Assembly: GCA_025350565.1 (NCBI GenBank)
Contig: JANXXO010000085.1
Location: 1-53,969, forward strand
DNA from: Acidimicrobiaceae bacterium
GTDB lineage: Bacteria > Actinomycetota > Acidimicrobiia > Acidimicrobiales > RAAP-2
Direction: 5' to 3'
Length of the DNA: 53,969 bases
Shown piece after piece: positions 20,294 through 29,606 of this stretch. The translations under genes were made by a program, and so were the position numbers. Positions within the stretch are counted from its first letter, which is position 1. Every line of letters begins with the position of its first letter. Under the pieces are notes generated by a model. The model had not been told where the DNA came from. It did not search any database and saw nothing but the letters and a program-made list of their open reading frames with translations.

Positions 20294-21412
20294 TTAGAGC
20301 AACGACCGTAATGGAGTGTAAGACATGGCGAGCGCTTCAGCGACCGGCCCGTAAGTGACAGCGCCGTCAACGACGTTCACGCCCTCGGCGAGCGCGTCGT
20401 CGGCGACGACCGCTTCGCGCCAACCGTGTCGCGCGAGTTCCATGGCGTAGGGCAAGGTGGCGTTCGAGAGGGCGTACGTGGACGTGTACGGCACCGCTCC
20501 GGGCATGTTGGCCACGCAGTAGAAAATCGAGCCGTTGACCTCAAAGACCGGGTCCGAATGCGTCGTTGGGCGCGTCGCCTCGAAACAACCACCCTGGTCA
20601 ACCGAGATATCAACGAGTACCGAACCCTGGCGCATCCGCGACACGAGTTCGTTGCTCACGAGTTTGGGCGCCTTGGCACCCACGACCAGTACGGCGCCAA
20701 TAACGATGTCGGCGTCAAGACAGGCCTGCTCCAGTGACAAGGTAGACGAGGCGATCGTTTGGACGCGTCCATCAAAATGGATATCGACCTGGCGCAGCCG
20801 CTCCAAATTTCGGTCAAGAATCTTGACGTTGGCGTGCAGTCCCACCGCCATCGTCGCCGCCGCCAGCCCCGAGACACCGGCGCCGATCACGACGACATTC
20901 GCGGGCGCCACGCCCGGCACCCCACTGATGAGTGTGCCGTGGCCACCGCCTGGACGCATGAGGTGATGCGCGCCCATCAGGGGAGCCATTCGCCCCGCGA
21001 CTTCACTCATGGGGGTGAGCAGTGGCAGTGAGTTGTCGCGCAGTCGCACCGTCTCGTAGGCGATGGCGACGTTGTTCGCGGCCACCAGGGCGTTGGTGCA
21101 GTCGCGCGACGCCGCGAGGTGTAGGTAGGTGAACAGCACTTGATTCTTGTGGGCGGCCAGTCGCGGGTACTCCGAGGCGATGGGTTCCTTTACCTTCATC
21201 AAAAGTTCAGCCTCAGCCCACACGTCGTCGACGTCGTCGACAATGGCGGCCCCGTTGGCGACGTAGTCGGCGTCGGCGATCGACGAACCGATGCCAGCAC
21301 CTCGTTCAATCAGGACCGTGTGGCCGGCCCCCGTCAACTCGCGGGCGCCGGCTGGTGTCAAAGCCACCCGATACTCGTCAGTCTTGATTTCCTTCGGTAC
21401 GCCGATGATCAT
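20294..21412 (-). CDS. ald: alanine dehydrogenase
   Basis: Interconverts L-alanine and pyruvate plus ammonia with NAD. 372 residues, the normal length. The N-terminus IGVPKEIKTDEYRVALTPAG, substrate Lys75-region KVKEP, catalytic His in YLHLAAS (near 96) and the nucleotide loop VIGAGVSGLAAATMAVGLHANVKILD are all present. Allows growth on alanine and nitrogen release. ATG at 21412; the sequence just upstream contains two TGATCAT repeats overlapping the start region. It follows the APC permease on the same strand, but the 222-bp gap suggests its own promoter. Confidence 0.96.
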   Translation of the reverse strand: MIIGVPKEIKTDEYRVALTPAGARELTGAGHTVLIERGAGIGSSIADADYVANGAAIVDDVDDVWAEAELLMKVKEPIASEYPRLAAHKNQVLFTYLHLAASRDCTNALVAANNVAIAYETVRLRDNSLPLLTPMSEVAGRMAPLMGAHHLMRPGGGHGTLISGVPGVAPANVVVIGAGVSGLAAATMAVGLHANVKILDRNLERLRQVDIHFDGRVQTIASSTLSLEQACLDADIVIGAVLVVGAKAPKLVSNELVSRMRQGSVLVDISVDQGGCFEATRPTTHSDPVFEVNGSIFYCVANMPGAVPYTSTYALSNATLPYAMELARHGWREAVVADDALAEGVNVVDGAVTYGPVAEALAMSYTPLRSLL

Positions 21413-21634
21413 CGTTGATCATCCTTTCCTTGTCGCCCTACGCTCACCACGATAATCATTCGTGTCGAGTTCGAGCGCCCGTCCTAGTAGTTCGTCACGA
21501 TCTCGTTCGGTGTCGTCGCACCCAACCGAACGAGCGCGGCTCCAGCACGACCGGAGTCCCTCTAACGTGGCCCCTCCAACGCACTATGCGAGAGCGTCTA
21601 CAACGTGCCGGTCACCGAGAGCGGTCGAAGTGTC
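21413..21634. other. 222-bp intergenic region upstream of ald
   Basis: No protein-like frame. Contains tandem TGATCAT motifs near 21405-21420 at the ald start. No convincing -35/-10 pair, riboswitch or terminator hairpin was found. Confidence 0.5.
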
Positions 21635-23128
21635 TTATTCAACGGAATCGTACGAGACGCGACTTTGGGAGAAGAAGGGGCTACGCCCCTTCGTCGTGAG
21701 GTACGCAATCAAGAGCAGCGGCAGTCCGAGTATCAGCACGACGATGTCGGGAATCGCCGTTGATCCGCCCGACTTCAAGACCTCGTAACACGTAAACAAG
21801 AGGATGAGGCCACCAACCAGCGGCAGCCACACCATGGTGAGATTGGCTTTCAAGCCCTGGCCGATGGTCTTGCGGAACGCCCACGCGCACGCGAGCCCAG
21901 TTATTCCGTAGTAGAAGGCGACCAGCACGCCGATGTTATTGATGAGGTTGGTGAAGACCGTGCCGCTCGATGATGAGAAGGACGTCAGCATGATGCCGAA
22001 CAACGAGATGAAGGCCAGAATGAGCGTTCCGAGCGCCGGCGTCTTGAACTTTTCGTGGACCGTTCCAAAGATCTTCGGGAAGACGCCGTCCCGGGCCATG
22101 GCGTAGGTGATTCTGGCGGCCGGCAACAGCGTGGTCTGCGTCGTCGCCACCGTTGAGGAAAGCACCGCGAAGATCATGACGTAGCTGGCCCATGAACCGG
22201 CGAACTGTTGTCCAAAGAAGAAGAGAACCTTATTTCCCTCGTTCGAGATTTGCGCCGGTGAGAGCAACATCTGGGCGGCGATGAAATTAAGGAGGAAAAC
22301 GAACAGCAAAAGCCACATCGAGATGATGCCCGCGCGACCAGGCGTTCGGCTCGCGTCCTTGGACTCTTCGTTGAGGTTGAGGGCCGTGTCCCAGCCCCAG
22401 AAAAAGAACACGCCCAGTGCCAAGCCGAGGGCAATGGCGTGAAATCCGTGGATGGCGAAAGGATTGAGCCACGATGCGCTGAATCCGCGTGAGGCGGTCG
22501 GGTGGCTAATCCAGACTTTGATGATGCCCCCAATGGAAAAGCCCACCACGCAGACGTACTCGATGATGACCATCACCCACTGCGCGTTGGTCGTCCAGCG
22601 GATGCCGTAGATGCAGATAAAGGTGACCAAGGCCAACCAACAAGCGGCGATGATGGCGATGTCTTTCGAACTCGAAATCGAAGCGGCGCTCACCAAATGC
22701 AAGGCCGAATGCATGAACTGCAGCGTGTAGGTCCCCGCGAGGAGCGGCGCCGCGGTGCAGAAGAGGACCGACGTCGCGATCTGCACCCAGCCGTTGAACC
22801 AACCGACCGTCGGGTGCACGACTTGACTCAGCCACGAGTAACTCGCACCGCAATTGGGGTTGCGTCGATTGAGGTGAAAGTACGAGACGGCGATGAAGAG
22901 GACGGGCACGAAGGAGTAGATAATGACCGAGGGCGCGTGGGCACCGATGCCGACGATGACGAAGACGGCCGACATGGTGGAGGCCAACGAGTAGGCCGGA
23001 GCCACGGACGAGACCGCGACGGCGGTGGCGTCAAAAAGATTCAGCTCGTCCGCTCGTAATTGGGCGCCCTCTTGGGCATCCGGAACTGGCGCCCCGAAAG
23101 GACCCCGCACACCATCGTCGATTGACAT
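21635..23128 (-). CDS. APC-superfamily amino acid/amine permease
   Basis: 497 residues with about 12 membrane helices. The first helix region (LNLFDATAVAVSSVAPAYSLASTMSAVF) and the helix 6 motif (FFFWGWDTALNLNEESKD) are those of APC amino acid/polyamine permeases. It is transcribed with the aminoaldehyde dehydrogenase gene across a short gap (52 bp), so its cargo is probably putrescine, GABA or a related amine; this is inferred from context. ATG at 23128 follows an AAGGGGA site. Confidence 0.88.
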   Translation of the reverse strand: MSIDDGVRGPFGAPVPDAQEGAQLRADELNLFDATAVAVSSVAPAYSLASTMSAVFVIVGIGAHAPSVIIYSFVPVLFIAVSYFHLNRRNPNCGASYSWLSQVVHPTVGWFNGWVQIATSVLFCTAAPLLAGTYTLQFMHSALHLVSAASISSSKDIAIIAACWLALVTFICIYGIRWTTNAQWVMVIIEYVCVVGFSIGGIIKVWISHPTASRGFSASWLNPFAIHGFHAIALGLALGVFFFWGWDTALNLNEESKDASRTPGRAGIISMWLLLFVFLLNFIAAQMLLSPAQISNEGNKVLFFFGQQFAGSWASYVMIFAVLSSTVATTQTTLLPAARITYAMARDGVFPKIFGTVHEKFKTPALGTLILAFISLFGIMLTSFSSSSGTVFTNLINNIGVLVAFYYGITGLACAWAFRKTIGQGLKANLTMVWLPLVGGLILLFTCYEVLKSGGSTAIPDIVVLILGLPLLLIAYLTTKGRSPFFSQSRVSYDSVE

Positions 23129-23179
23129 ATGAACTATCCCCTTAGTAGCTTCATGAACTGCAACAGCCTTAGCGAAAAA

Positions 23180-24607
23180 CTATCCCTCGATGTTGTGCAT
23201 TACGTGCTTTACGCGCGTGTAATCCTCGAAACCATACATCGAAAGGTCTTTGCCATACCCGGAGCGCTTGAAGCCCCCGTGCGGCATTTCCGCGACCAGG
23301 GGAATGTGCGTATTCACCCACACGCAACCGAAATCGAGATCGCGCGTGAAGCGCATGGCCCGACCGTGGTCCCTCGTCCACACTGAAGACGCCAAGCCGT
23401 AGTCCACGCCGTTGGCCCAAGCCAGTGCCTCGGCATCGTCGCTGAACTTTTGGACCGTGATTACCGGACCGAAGATTTCACTTTGAATCAATTCGTCTTC
23501 CTGGTGCAGATCCGCGACGACGGTCGGCGCAATGAAATAGCCCGTCTCGCCTACGCGCGCACCCCCGGCCGCGACGGACGAGTGACCCGGGGCGCGCCCG
23601 AGGAATCCCGTCACGCGTTGAAACTGGTTGACGTTGTTCACGGGACCGAAGAGAGCCTCGTCGTTGTCGGGTAGGCCAATCACCGTGTTCTTCGCCTGTT
23701 CGGCGAGGGCATCGACGAAATCGCCGTAGACCTTGGGGCCGGCGAGCACCCGGGTAGCCGCCGTGCAGTCCTGTCCAGCGTTAAAGAACCCGGCGACGGC
23801 GATATTCTCGGCGGCCATGGCGACGTCGACGTCGTCAAAGACGATGACGGGGGCCTTGCCACCCAGTTCCAGATGCACACGCTTCAGGGTCGCCGAAGCG
23901 CTGGACGCGACTTCCATACCGGCGCGCACCGAACCCGTCACCGACACCATCGCGGGGACCGGGTGTTCGACGAGTGCTCGTCCGCTGTCGCTGTCACCGC
24001 ACACCACGTTGAAGACTCCTTCGGGCAGCACCTCGGCCATGAGTTGGGCCATCAGCAGGGTCGAGGCCGGCGTCGAATCGCCTGGCTTCAACACCATGGT
24101 GTTTCCCGCGGCAATGGCCGGTGCCCATTTCCATACGGCCATCATCATTGGATAGTTCCACGGCGTGACGGCGCCGCAGACACCAATGGGCTCACGGCGT
24201 ACGTAACTGGTCATACCTTCCATGTACTCGGACGCTCCGCGACCTTCGAGGAGCCGAGCGGCGCCGGCAAAGAATCGGATTTGGTCCAGCATCGGAGGAA
24301 TCTCCTCACTCATCGTGAGCGAGATGATCTTGCCGCAGTTCTCAGTTTCTACGGCAACCAGTTCGTCGACGTGCGCTTCGAGGACGTCGGCGATCTTTAG
24401 GAGCGCGAGGCTGCGCTGCGACGGCGTCGTTCGCTTCCATGATTGGAAGGCTCGATTGGCCACGTTCACCGCGTGATCAATATCCGCGGCGTTAGAAACG
24501 GGCATTTCGGCGAAGGGCTCGCCGGTCGCAGGATTGATGAGTTCCACGTACTTGGCACTCTTCGGTGCGACCGATTCTCCTCCGATGAAATTTGCCAAAC
24601 GACGCAT
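23180..24607 (-). CDS. aminoaldehyde dehydrogenase (4-aminobutyraldehyde type)
   Basis: 475 residues from the ATG at 24607, chosen for the GGGAGGGC ribosome site and the family-like N-terminus (FIGGESV...[11 protein letters not shown]). Catalytic Cys281 in [11 protein letters not shown] and Glu247 in LELGGKAP. The GQDCTAATR context is typical of the PatD/YdcW branch, which oxidises 4-aminobutyraldehyde to GABA after putrescine deamination. It is divergent from the AsnC/Lrp regulator, aminotransferase and oxidase genes and followed by a permease, so this is one amine-breakdown locus. Confidence 0.92.
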   Translation of the reverse strand: MRRLANFIGGESVAPKSAKYVELINPATGEPFAEMPVSNAADIDHAVNVANRAFQSWKRTTPSQRSLALLKIADVLEAHVDELVAVETENCGKIISLTMSEEIPPMLDQIRFFAGAARLLEGRGASEYMEGMTSYVRREPIGVCGAVTPWNYPMMMAVWKWAPAIAAGNTMVLKPGDSTPASTLLMAQLMAEVLPEGVFNVVCGDSDSGRALVEHPVPAMVSVTGSVRAGMEVASSASATLKRVHLELGGKAPVIVFDDVDVAMAAENIAVAGFFNAGQDCTAATRVLAGPKVYGDFVDALAEQAKNTVIGLPDNDEALFGPVNNVNQFQRVTGFLGRAPGHSSVAAGGARVGETGYFIAPTVVADLHQEDELIQSEIFGPVITVQKFSDDAEALAWANGVDYGLASSVWTRDHGRAMRFTRDLDFGCVWVNTHIPLVAEMPHGGFKRSGYGKDLSMYGFEDYTRVKHVMHNIEG

Positions 24608-24803
24608 AATGCCCTCCCGGTCACGGACGTCGCAGGGGCGATGTCCACAGCCACTCTGCCAGAGTTTGCAAGGGTTCTGCAACCCAAACCGTAGATATAA
24701 GTCTGGATTTAACAAAAGTCCGACGCATTCAGTCGCTAATGCCCCCTATACTGTCTCTATCCGCAGCGAGGCGACCCACGGGTTTCCAAGCCGGGAGCAA
24801 CCA
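24608..24803. promoter_or_regulatory. divergent control region of the amine-catabolism locus
   Basis: 196 bp between the oppositely oriented dehydrogenase and regulator genes, more AT-rich than its surroundings. AAGTC occurs twice within about 20 bp (near 24698 and 24716) flanking GGATTTAACAA, and a TATACT box at 24748-24753 could be a -10 for the regulator. This is where an AsnC/Lrp-type protein would be expected to bind. Sites are suggestions only. Confidence 0.4.
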
Positions 24804-25328
24804 ATGTCAGCGACTAAACCACTTCGTCAAAGCACTGTGAGCGCCAAGCGCTCCAACCAGGAACTCATTTCGTCCGCGCCGAATGGCCTTGACTCCCTCG
24901 ATCGACAAATCATCAGTCACTTGCAGCGCGACGGTCGGCGCGCCTACGGAGCCATCGCGGCCGACGTCGGACTCTCGGAAGCGGGCGTGCGCCGCCGCGT
25001 GCAGCGCCTGAAGGATTCGGGGGTCATGCAGATCGTGGCGATCACCGATCCGTTGCAACTCGGCTACGGGCGAGAGGCCCTCATTGGCATCCGCGTCCAC
25101 GGGGACGTGCGCCTCGTCGCCGACAAGATCGCCTCAATTGACGAAGCCAACTACGTCGTCATGACCGCGGGCAGCTTCGACATCATTGCCGAGGTCATTG
25201 CCGTCGATGACGACGCCTTGGTGCACTTGTTAAACGACTCGATTCGCAGCATTCCAGGAGTAACCGAAGTTGAAACATTTCTGTATTTGAAACTTTCAAA
25301 GCAGACCTACGTATGGGGGACCAAGTGA
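24804..25328 (+). CDS. AsnC/Lrp-family transcriptional regulator
   Basis: 174 residues from the ATG at 24804 (GGGAGC site upstream). After a ~30-residue polar tail comes the helix-turn-helix (LDRQIISHLQRDGRRAYGAIAADVGLSEAGVRRRVQRLKDSGVM) and then the RAM ligand-binding domain ending in VTEVETFLYLKLSKQTYVWG. It probably controls the divergent dehydrogenase/permease pair and its own operon in answer to an amine or amino acid. The TGA at its end overlaps the GTG of the aminotransferase, so the two are translationally coupled. Confidence 0.93.
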   Translation: MSATKPLRQSTVSAKRSNQELISSAPNGLDSLDRQIISHLQRDGRRAYGAIAADVGLSEAGVRRRVQRLKDSGVMQIVAITDPLQLGYGREALIGIRVHGDVRLVADKIASIDEANYVVMTAGSFDIIAEVIAVDDDALVHLLNDSIRSIPGVTEVETFLYLKLSKQTYVWGTK

Positions 25329-26743
25329 CGCTTCACGAGATCATTAGTGACGGAGTAAATTTCAGTGACGAGGAACACGCGAGCCGTAACTACTCCGAGC
25401 GGGCCCGTCGTCATCTTTGGCTCCAGATGTCACGCATGGGCGCCTACGACGAGCACAAGGAAGTGCCGATCATGGTGCGCGGCGAAGGCACGCGGGTCTA
25501 CGACGCCAACGGCGTCGAGTACTTTGACGGACTCTCGGGGCTCTTCACCAACATGCTGGGCCACGGTCGCTCCGACATTGCGGCAGCGGCCGCTGAGCAG
25601 ATGACCAAGATGGCCTTTTTCCCTCTCTGGACCTACGCCCACCCGAAGGCCATCGAGTTAGCCGAGAAGATCGCCAGTCTCGCGCCCGGTGACCTCAACA
25701 GGGTCTTTTTCACCTCCGGCGGCGCCGAAGCGAACGAGAGCGCCTGGAAACTGGCCCGTCAGTATCACAAGATGCGCGGCGACACGGACCGCTACAAGGT
25801 CATCAGTCGCGACGTGGCTTACCACGGCACCACGCTCGGTGCGCTCACCATCACCTCGCTCGAGGGCTACCGTCAACCCTTCGAGCCGCTCGTACCGGGC
25901 GCCGTCAAAGTTCCGGCGGTGAATTTCTATCGGGCCGAGCAGTACGGCGACGACTTCGAAGCCTTCGGTCTCTGGCAGGCCCACCAAATCGAAGAGGCGA
26001 TCCTTCGCGAAGGTCCCGAGACCGTGGCGGCGGTGTTCTTGGAGCCAGTGCAAAACGCCGGAGGTTGCTTCACTCCCCCACCGAACTACTGGAAGGCGGT
26101 GCGCGAGATCTGCGATCGCTACGGCGTCATCCTCGTCTCGGACGACGTCATTTGCGCCTTCGGACGACTGGGTAATTGGTTCGGCGGACAGAAGTACGAC
26201 TACGTTCCCGACATCATCACCTGCGCGAAGGGCATCACCGCCGGGTACGCGCCGCTTGGCGCGATGATCGTGTCGGACCGCCTCGCCGAGCCCTTCCAGC
26301 ACGGTGACGCGTCCTTCGTGCACGGCTTCACCTGGTCCGGTCACCCGGTGTCGTGCGCCGTCGCCTTGAAAAGCATCGAAATTATGGAGGACGAAAAGGT
26401 CCTCGAGAACGTGCTCGCCAACCAGGACTACTTCCGCGATAGTTTGCTCGCACTGCGCGACATCCCCATCGTGGGCGACGTTCGAGGTACGGGTTATTTC
26501 TGGGGCGTCGAACTGGTTAAGAACCAAGAGACCAAAGAGACGTGGGCCGGCGAGGACGCCGAGCGACTGCTGCGCGGCTTCGTCTCACCAGAGATGTTCC
26601 GTCGCGGCCTCATTTGTCGCTCGGACGACCGAGGTGACCCCGTCGTCCAACTCGCCCCACCACTGATCTCGACGCGGGCTGACATTGACTTCATGGTCGG
26701 CACGATGCGCGAGGTCTTCACTGGAGCCACCAAGTTCATCTGA
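25325..26743 (+). CDS. class III aminotransferase (putrescine/omega-amino acid:pyruvate type)
   Basis: About 472 residues. PLP-binding Lys302 lies in ITCAKGITAGYAPLGAM, with the Asp of VSDDVICAFGRLG contacting the ring nitrogen; FFTSGGAEANESAWKLAR and the HGFTWSGHPVSCAVALK segment are typical of omega-transaminases using pyruvate. Genetic context points to putrescine or a related diamine, giving 4-aminobutyraldehyde for the nearby dehydrogenase. The start is taken as the GTG at 25325, which overlaps the regulator's TGA and has GGGGGA upstream; an ATG at 25313 would add four residues. Confidence 0.92.
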   Translation: MTLHEIISDGVNFSDEEHASRNYSERARRHLWLQMSRMGAYDEHKEVPIMVRGEGTRVYDANGVEYFDGLSGLFTNMLGHGRSDIAAAAAEQMTKMAFFPLWTYAHPKAIELAEKIASLAPGDLNRVFFTSGGAEANESAWKLARQYHKMRGDTDRYKVISRDVAYHGTTLGALTITSLEGYRQPFEPLVPGAVKVPAVNFYRAEQYGDDFEAFGLWQAHQIEEAILREGPETVAAVFLEPVQNAGGCFTPPPNYWKAVREICDRYGVILVSDDVICAFGRLGNWFGGQKYDYVPDIITCAKGITAGYAPLGAMIVSDRLAEPFQHGDASFVHGFTWSGHPVSCAVALKSIEIMEDEKVLENVLANQDYFRDSLLALRDIPIVGDVRGTGYFWGVELVKNQETKETWAGEDAERLLRGFVSPEMFRRGLICRSDDRGDPVVQLAPPLISTRADIDFMVGTMREVFTGATKFI

Positions 26744-26745
26744 TT

Positions 26746-28131
26746 GTGGCGCCATCACCGTCACTGTGGTGGGCGTCGCAGACTGAGCCCGTCACTCCTC
26801 GTCCCTCGTTGACCCACCACGTCGACGTCGACGTCGCGATTGTGGGTGGCGGCTTCACCGGGCTCTGGACAGCTCGCGAGCTCCTGCGTCGCGATCCAAC
26901 GCTCCAGATCTGCGTCCTCGAAAAGGAGGTCTGCGGCTTCGGGGCGTCGGGACGCAACGGTGGATGGGCCTCGGGACTCTTTCCGATGAGCCACGAAGCC
27001 GTCATTGCACGCTACGGCGAAGACCGTTTCCATCACCAACGTCACGTCCTGCAGTCAGCCGTTGGTGAGTTAGGTGCGGCGCTGGCGGCGGACGACATCG
27101 ACGCGCATTTCGTCCACGGGGGCACCCTCACCTTCGCGCGCAACACCGCGCAGCGAGCGCGACTGCAGGGTGAGGTCAGTCGCGCACGCGAACTGGGCAT
27201 CGAGCCACCCGATCTCGAGTGGCTCGAGGGTGATGCGCTTAAGGCGCACGGAACGCTCAACGGAGCGCTCGGCGCGAACTTCTCACCCCACTGCGCCCGT
27301 ATTGAACCGGTGCGAGCGGTGCGGGGTCTGAGCGACGCCGTCGAAGCACTTGGGGCAACGATTTATGAGCAGACCACCGTCACGCGCATCGTGGGCGGAA
27401 CGTCGAGGCGCCGTCCCGAGGTGGTCACCGTGGGCGCCACGGTGCACGCAACGTTCGTGGTGCGAGCGACCGAGGGCTTCACCCCGACGCTGCCCGCGCA
27501 ACGACGTACGGTCGTACCGCTCTATTCGCTGATGATCGCTACCGAACCGATAGCACGCGACTTTTGGGACGACGTTGGATTCGACCACGCGGAGACCTTC
27601 GCCGACGACCGCCACCTCGTCATTTATGGTCAGCGCACGGCGGACGACCGCATCGCCTTCGGGGGTCGCGGTGCTCCCTACCATTTCGGATCAGTCGTCG
27701 AACAGCGCTTCGACACGAACGAAGCGGTCTTCCGCAAACTCGACGAAACCTTGCACGAACTCTTCCCTTCGCTCGAAGCGGCCGTTACGCACCGCTGGGG
27801 TGGTCCCCTCGCCATGCCTCGCGATCATTCGCCCTTCGTTCGCGTGGACTTTGCCTCGGGTCTCGCCGCGGCCGGCGGTTATACCGGCGACGGCGTGGTC
27901 CTCAGCCACGTGAGCGCCACGGCTTTAGCCGATCTTTTGGTCAGTCGCGACACCGACACGGCGTTCACCCGATTGCCCTTCGTGCACCACGAAGGTCGAC
28001 GCTGGGAGTTCGAACCGTTCCGATGGCTCGGCATCAACGCCGGTCTGGGGCTGGCCGGTTGGGCCGACCGGGCCGAGGAACACGGTCGAACGAGTCGAGC
28101 GAGCGCACTGTTGCGTCGACTCGTCGATTGA
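26746..28131 (+). CDS. FAD-dependent amine oxidase/dehydrogenase of the DAO family (PuuB-like)
   Basis: 461 residues. FAD is bound through VDVAIVGGGFTGLWTARELLRRDP (about 25-48) with a following ELEK-type acidic residue and the GASGRNGGWASG loop, a hallmark of the gamma-glutamylputrescine oxidase/PuuB group. The C-terminus has the GYTGDGVVLSH motif that closes the FAD site. It starts at a GTG only 2 bp after the aminotransferase stop, so it belongs to the same operon. Substrate is probably an amine or glutamylated amine; no glutamylputrescine synthetase gene is present in the window. Confidence 0.88.
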   Translation: MAPSPSLWWASQTEPVTPRPSLTHHVDVDVAIVGGGFTGLWTARELLRRDPTLQICVLEKEVCGFGASGRNGGWASGLFPMSHEAVIARYGEDRFHHQRHVLQSAVGELGAALAADDIDAHFVHGGTLTFARNTAQRARLQGEVSRARELGIEPPDLEWLEGDALKAHGTLNGALGANFSPHCARIEPVRAVRGLSDAVEALGATIYEQTTVTRIVGGTSRRRPEVVTVGATVHATFVVRATEGFTPTLPAQRRTVVPLYSLMIATEPIARDFWDDVGFDHAETFADDRHLVIYGQRTADDRIAFGGRGAPYHFGSVVEQRFDTNEAVFRKLDETLHELFPSLEAAVTHRWGGPLAMPRDHSPFVRVDFASGLAAAGGYTGDGVVLSHVSATALADLLVSRDTDTAFTRLPFVHHEGRRWEFEPFRWLGINAGLGLAGWADRAEEHGRTSRASALLRRLVD

Positions 28132-28132
28132 G

Positions 28133-28771
28133 TCAGTGCAAGATGTTGACCGCTCGCGCCGCCACGATGGCGACAGTAATCAGCGAGACCAGCGACTCGC
28201 CAAGAAAGAGTGTCTTCATGCGAAGAGTCAACGGCATCGCGTCGGCCGGCGCGAAGCTCGTCCCGTTGGCGAAGGACGAGTAGAGGTAGTCGGTGAATTG
28301 AGGACGCCAGTTGGGTGGCGCCAAGTCAGCGACACCCATCTGGGGGAACTGGAGATCGGGTAGCAACTTCTCACCCGAGGCCCGTCGGTGAGGGCCGCCG
28401 CGGTCGACTTCCCAGAACCACAGACCGTAGACAATGACGTTGGTGAGCCACACCGCGACCGCGGAGTAGATCAGGTTTCGACCTTGGTGCACCGTGGCGT
28501 TCAAGAGGTGATGGACCAACAAGGCCATCGAGACCACATTGGCCAACGTCACGAGGGCAATCAGGCCGATCGTGGCCTTTCGGACCCAAGGTGCTTCATC
28601 AGGATGGCGATGCCTTCTGGCCGACAGCGGCGCGAGGGGAAGCGCCACAATCACCGGCACGAGCCAGTGCGGCCCCACCACCAAGCGATTGGGAAGTACC
28701 GCGTACAACGCGATGCACGCAACGAGCGCGAGTGACGCGGGCCAACGCGGTTCGGGATGCACGGTGGCCAC
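28133..28771 (-). CDS. conserved integral membrane protein, unknown function
   Basis: 212 residues from a GTG. About six hydrophobic segments. The second half carries a distinctive block: FWEVDRGGP, then PDLQFPQM, then WRPQFTDYLYSSFANGTSFAPADAMPLTLRMK and a final helix with ARAVNIL. I recognise this block from uncharacterised actinobacterial membrane proteins whose middle part recalls ion-channel pore segments (the SFANGTSFAPAD stretch), but no function is assigned. It ends one base from the stop of the convergent oxidase gene. Start uncertain. Confidence 0.75.
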   Translation of the reverse strand: MATVHPEPRWPASLALVACIALYAVLPNRLVVGPHWLVPVIVALPLAPLSARRHRHPDEAPWVRKATIGLIALVTLANVVSMALLVHHLLNATVHQGRNLIYSAVAVWLTNVIVYGLWFWEVDRGGPHRRASGEKLLPDLQFPQMGVADLAPPNWRPQFTDYLYSSFANGTSFAPADAMPLTLRMKTLFLGESLVSLITVAIVAARAVNILH

Positions 28772-28777
28772 GATGGC

Positions 28778-29569
28778 CTAACTGATGCTCGCGCCGAGCG
28801 CGGTGAGGTTTTTCGGTACCAGGAGCGTGGTGAAAGCCGTGGAACCGAAGATCGACGGCAAGGTTGTGCCTCGGATCGACTTCACCTCCTTGGAGGGCGG
28901 TGCGATGATGTCGGTCCTCTGATTGTAGGACAGGACTTGGGCGCTGATGGTCGTCGTCGCGGTCTTATCGCGCACGATCAAGGTACTCTGCGTCACTTCG
29001 CCTTGACTGCCGACCGTGACACTCCACGTGAGCGAGCCCACCATGACCACGTTACGTGGGCCGAGCAGGTTCACCACGGCCACCTTGTTGATTGTGTACA
29101 GGTGCGTAGTGGAAAAGCCGCTCGTCGAAATCGTCTCGGTGTTGAATCCCCTGATCAAGTAAATATCAGGTTTGGTCATCTCCAGGGCCACGCCGAAGAG
29201 GGCCGGCAAGTGGAAAGGCAGGGAGAGCCACGGGCCCGATGAAACATCAGCGGCTCGCGCGTACAGGGTCTTACCGACGAGTCGGAGGTCGACGGAGGTT
29301 TCGGAAAAAATAAGCGGGAAGTGAACGATGGCGTCCACGTTGTTGGTTGCGAAGTTCGCCCGCACGTCGGCGCTGAGATTATAGGAACCGCCCGTTGACA
29401 CCTTCACGAGCAGGCTGACCGACGTCGGCGGAAAACCGTGCAGTACGAGATTGTCTTTCGCCACGCCCGTGGGGTTGGTGTCAGTTGCGGCGACCACCAG
29501 GCCGAAGGCCGTTAATAAGCTGGCCACGACGACGAGCGCAATCCCCGCCCACTGCGTCTTGGCTGCCAT
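28778..29569 (-). CDS. secreted or membrane-anchored protein, possibly LppX/LprG-like
   Basis: 263 residues. One N-terminal hydrophobic helix (about 8-28), no lipobox cysteine, then an all-beta-looking domain with alternating Ser/Thr/Val strands. Length, the early TGVAKDNLVLHGFPPTSVSLLVKVS segment and the later RLVGKTLYARA strand recall the lipid-carrying LppX/LprAFG fold of actinobacteria, but this is a weak resemblance. It lies just upstream of the membrane protein at 28133 on the same strand. A TAAGGT box six bases before the ATG indicates a leaderless mRNA. Confidence 0.7.
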   Translation of the reverse strand: MAAKTQWAGIALVVVASLLTAFGLVVAATDTNPTGVAKDNLVLHGFPPTSVSLLVKVSTGGSYNLSADVRANFATNNVDAIVHFPLIFSETSVDLRLVGKTLYARAADVSSGPWLSLPFHLPALFGVALEMTKPDIYLIRGFNTETISTSGFSTTHLYTINKVAVVNLLGPRNVVMVGSLTWSVTVGSQGEVTQSTLIVRDKTATTTISAQVLSYNQRTDIIAPPSKEVKSIRGTTLPSIFGSTAFTTLLVPKNLTALGASIS

Positions 29570-29575
29570 GGCACA

Positions 29576-29581
29576 ACCTTA
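29576..29581 (-). promoter_or_regulatory. -10 box for a leaderless transcript
   Basis: TAAGGT on the minus strand ends exactly 6 nt before the ATG at 29569. Confidence 0.5.
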
Positions 29582-29606
29582 CCGTCGTCGAAAATTGCCC
29601 CGAAGG

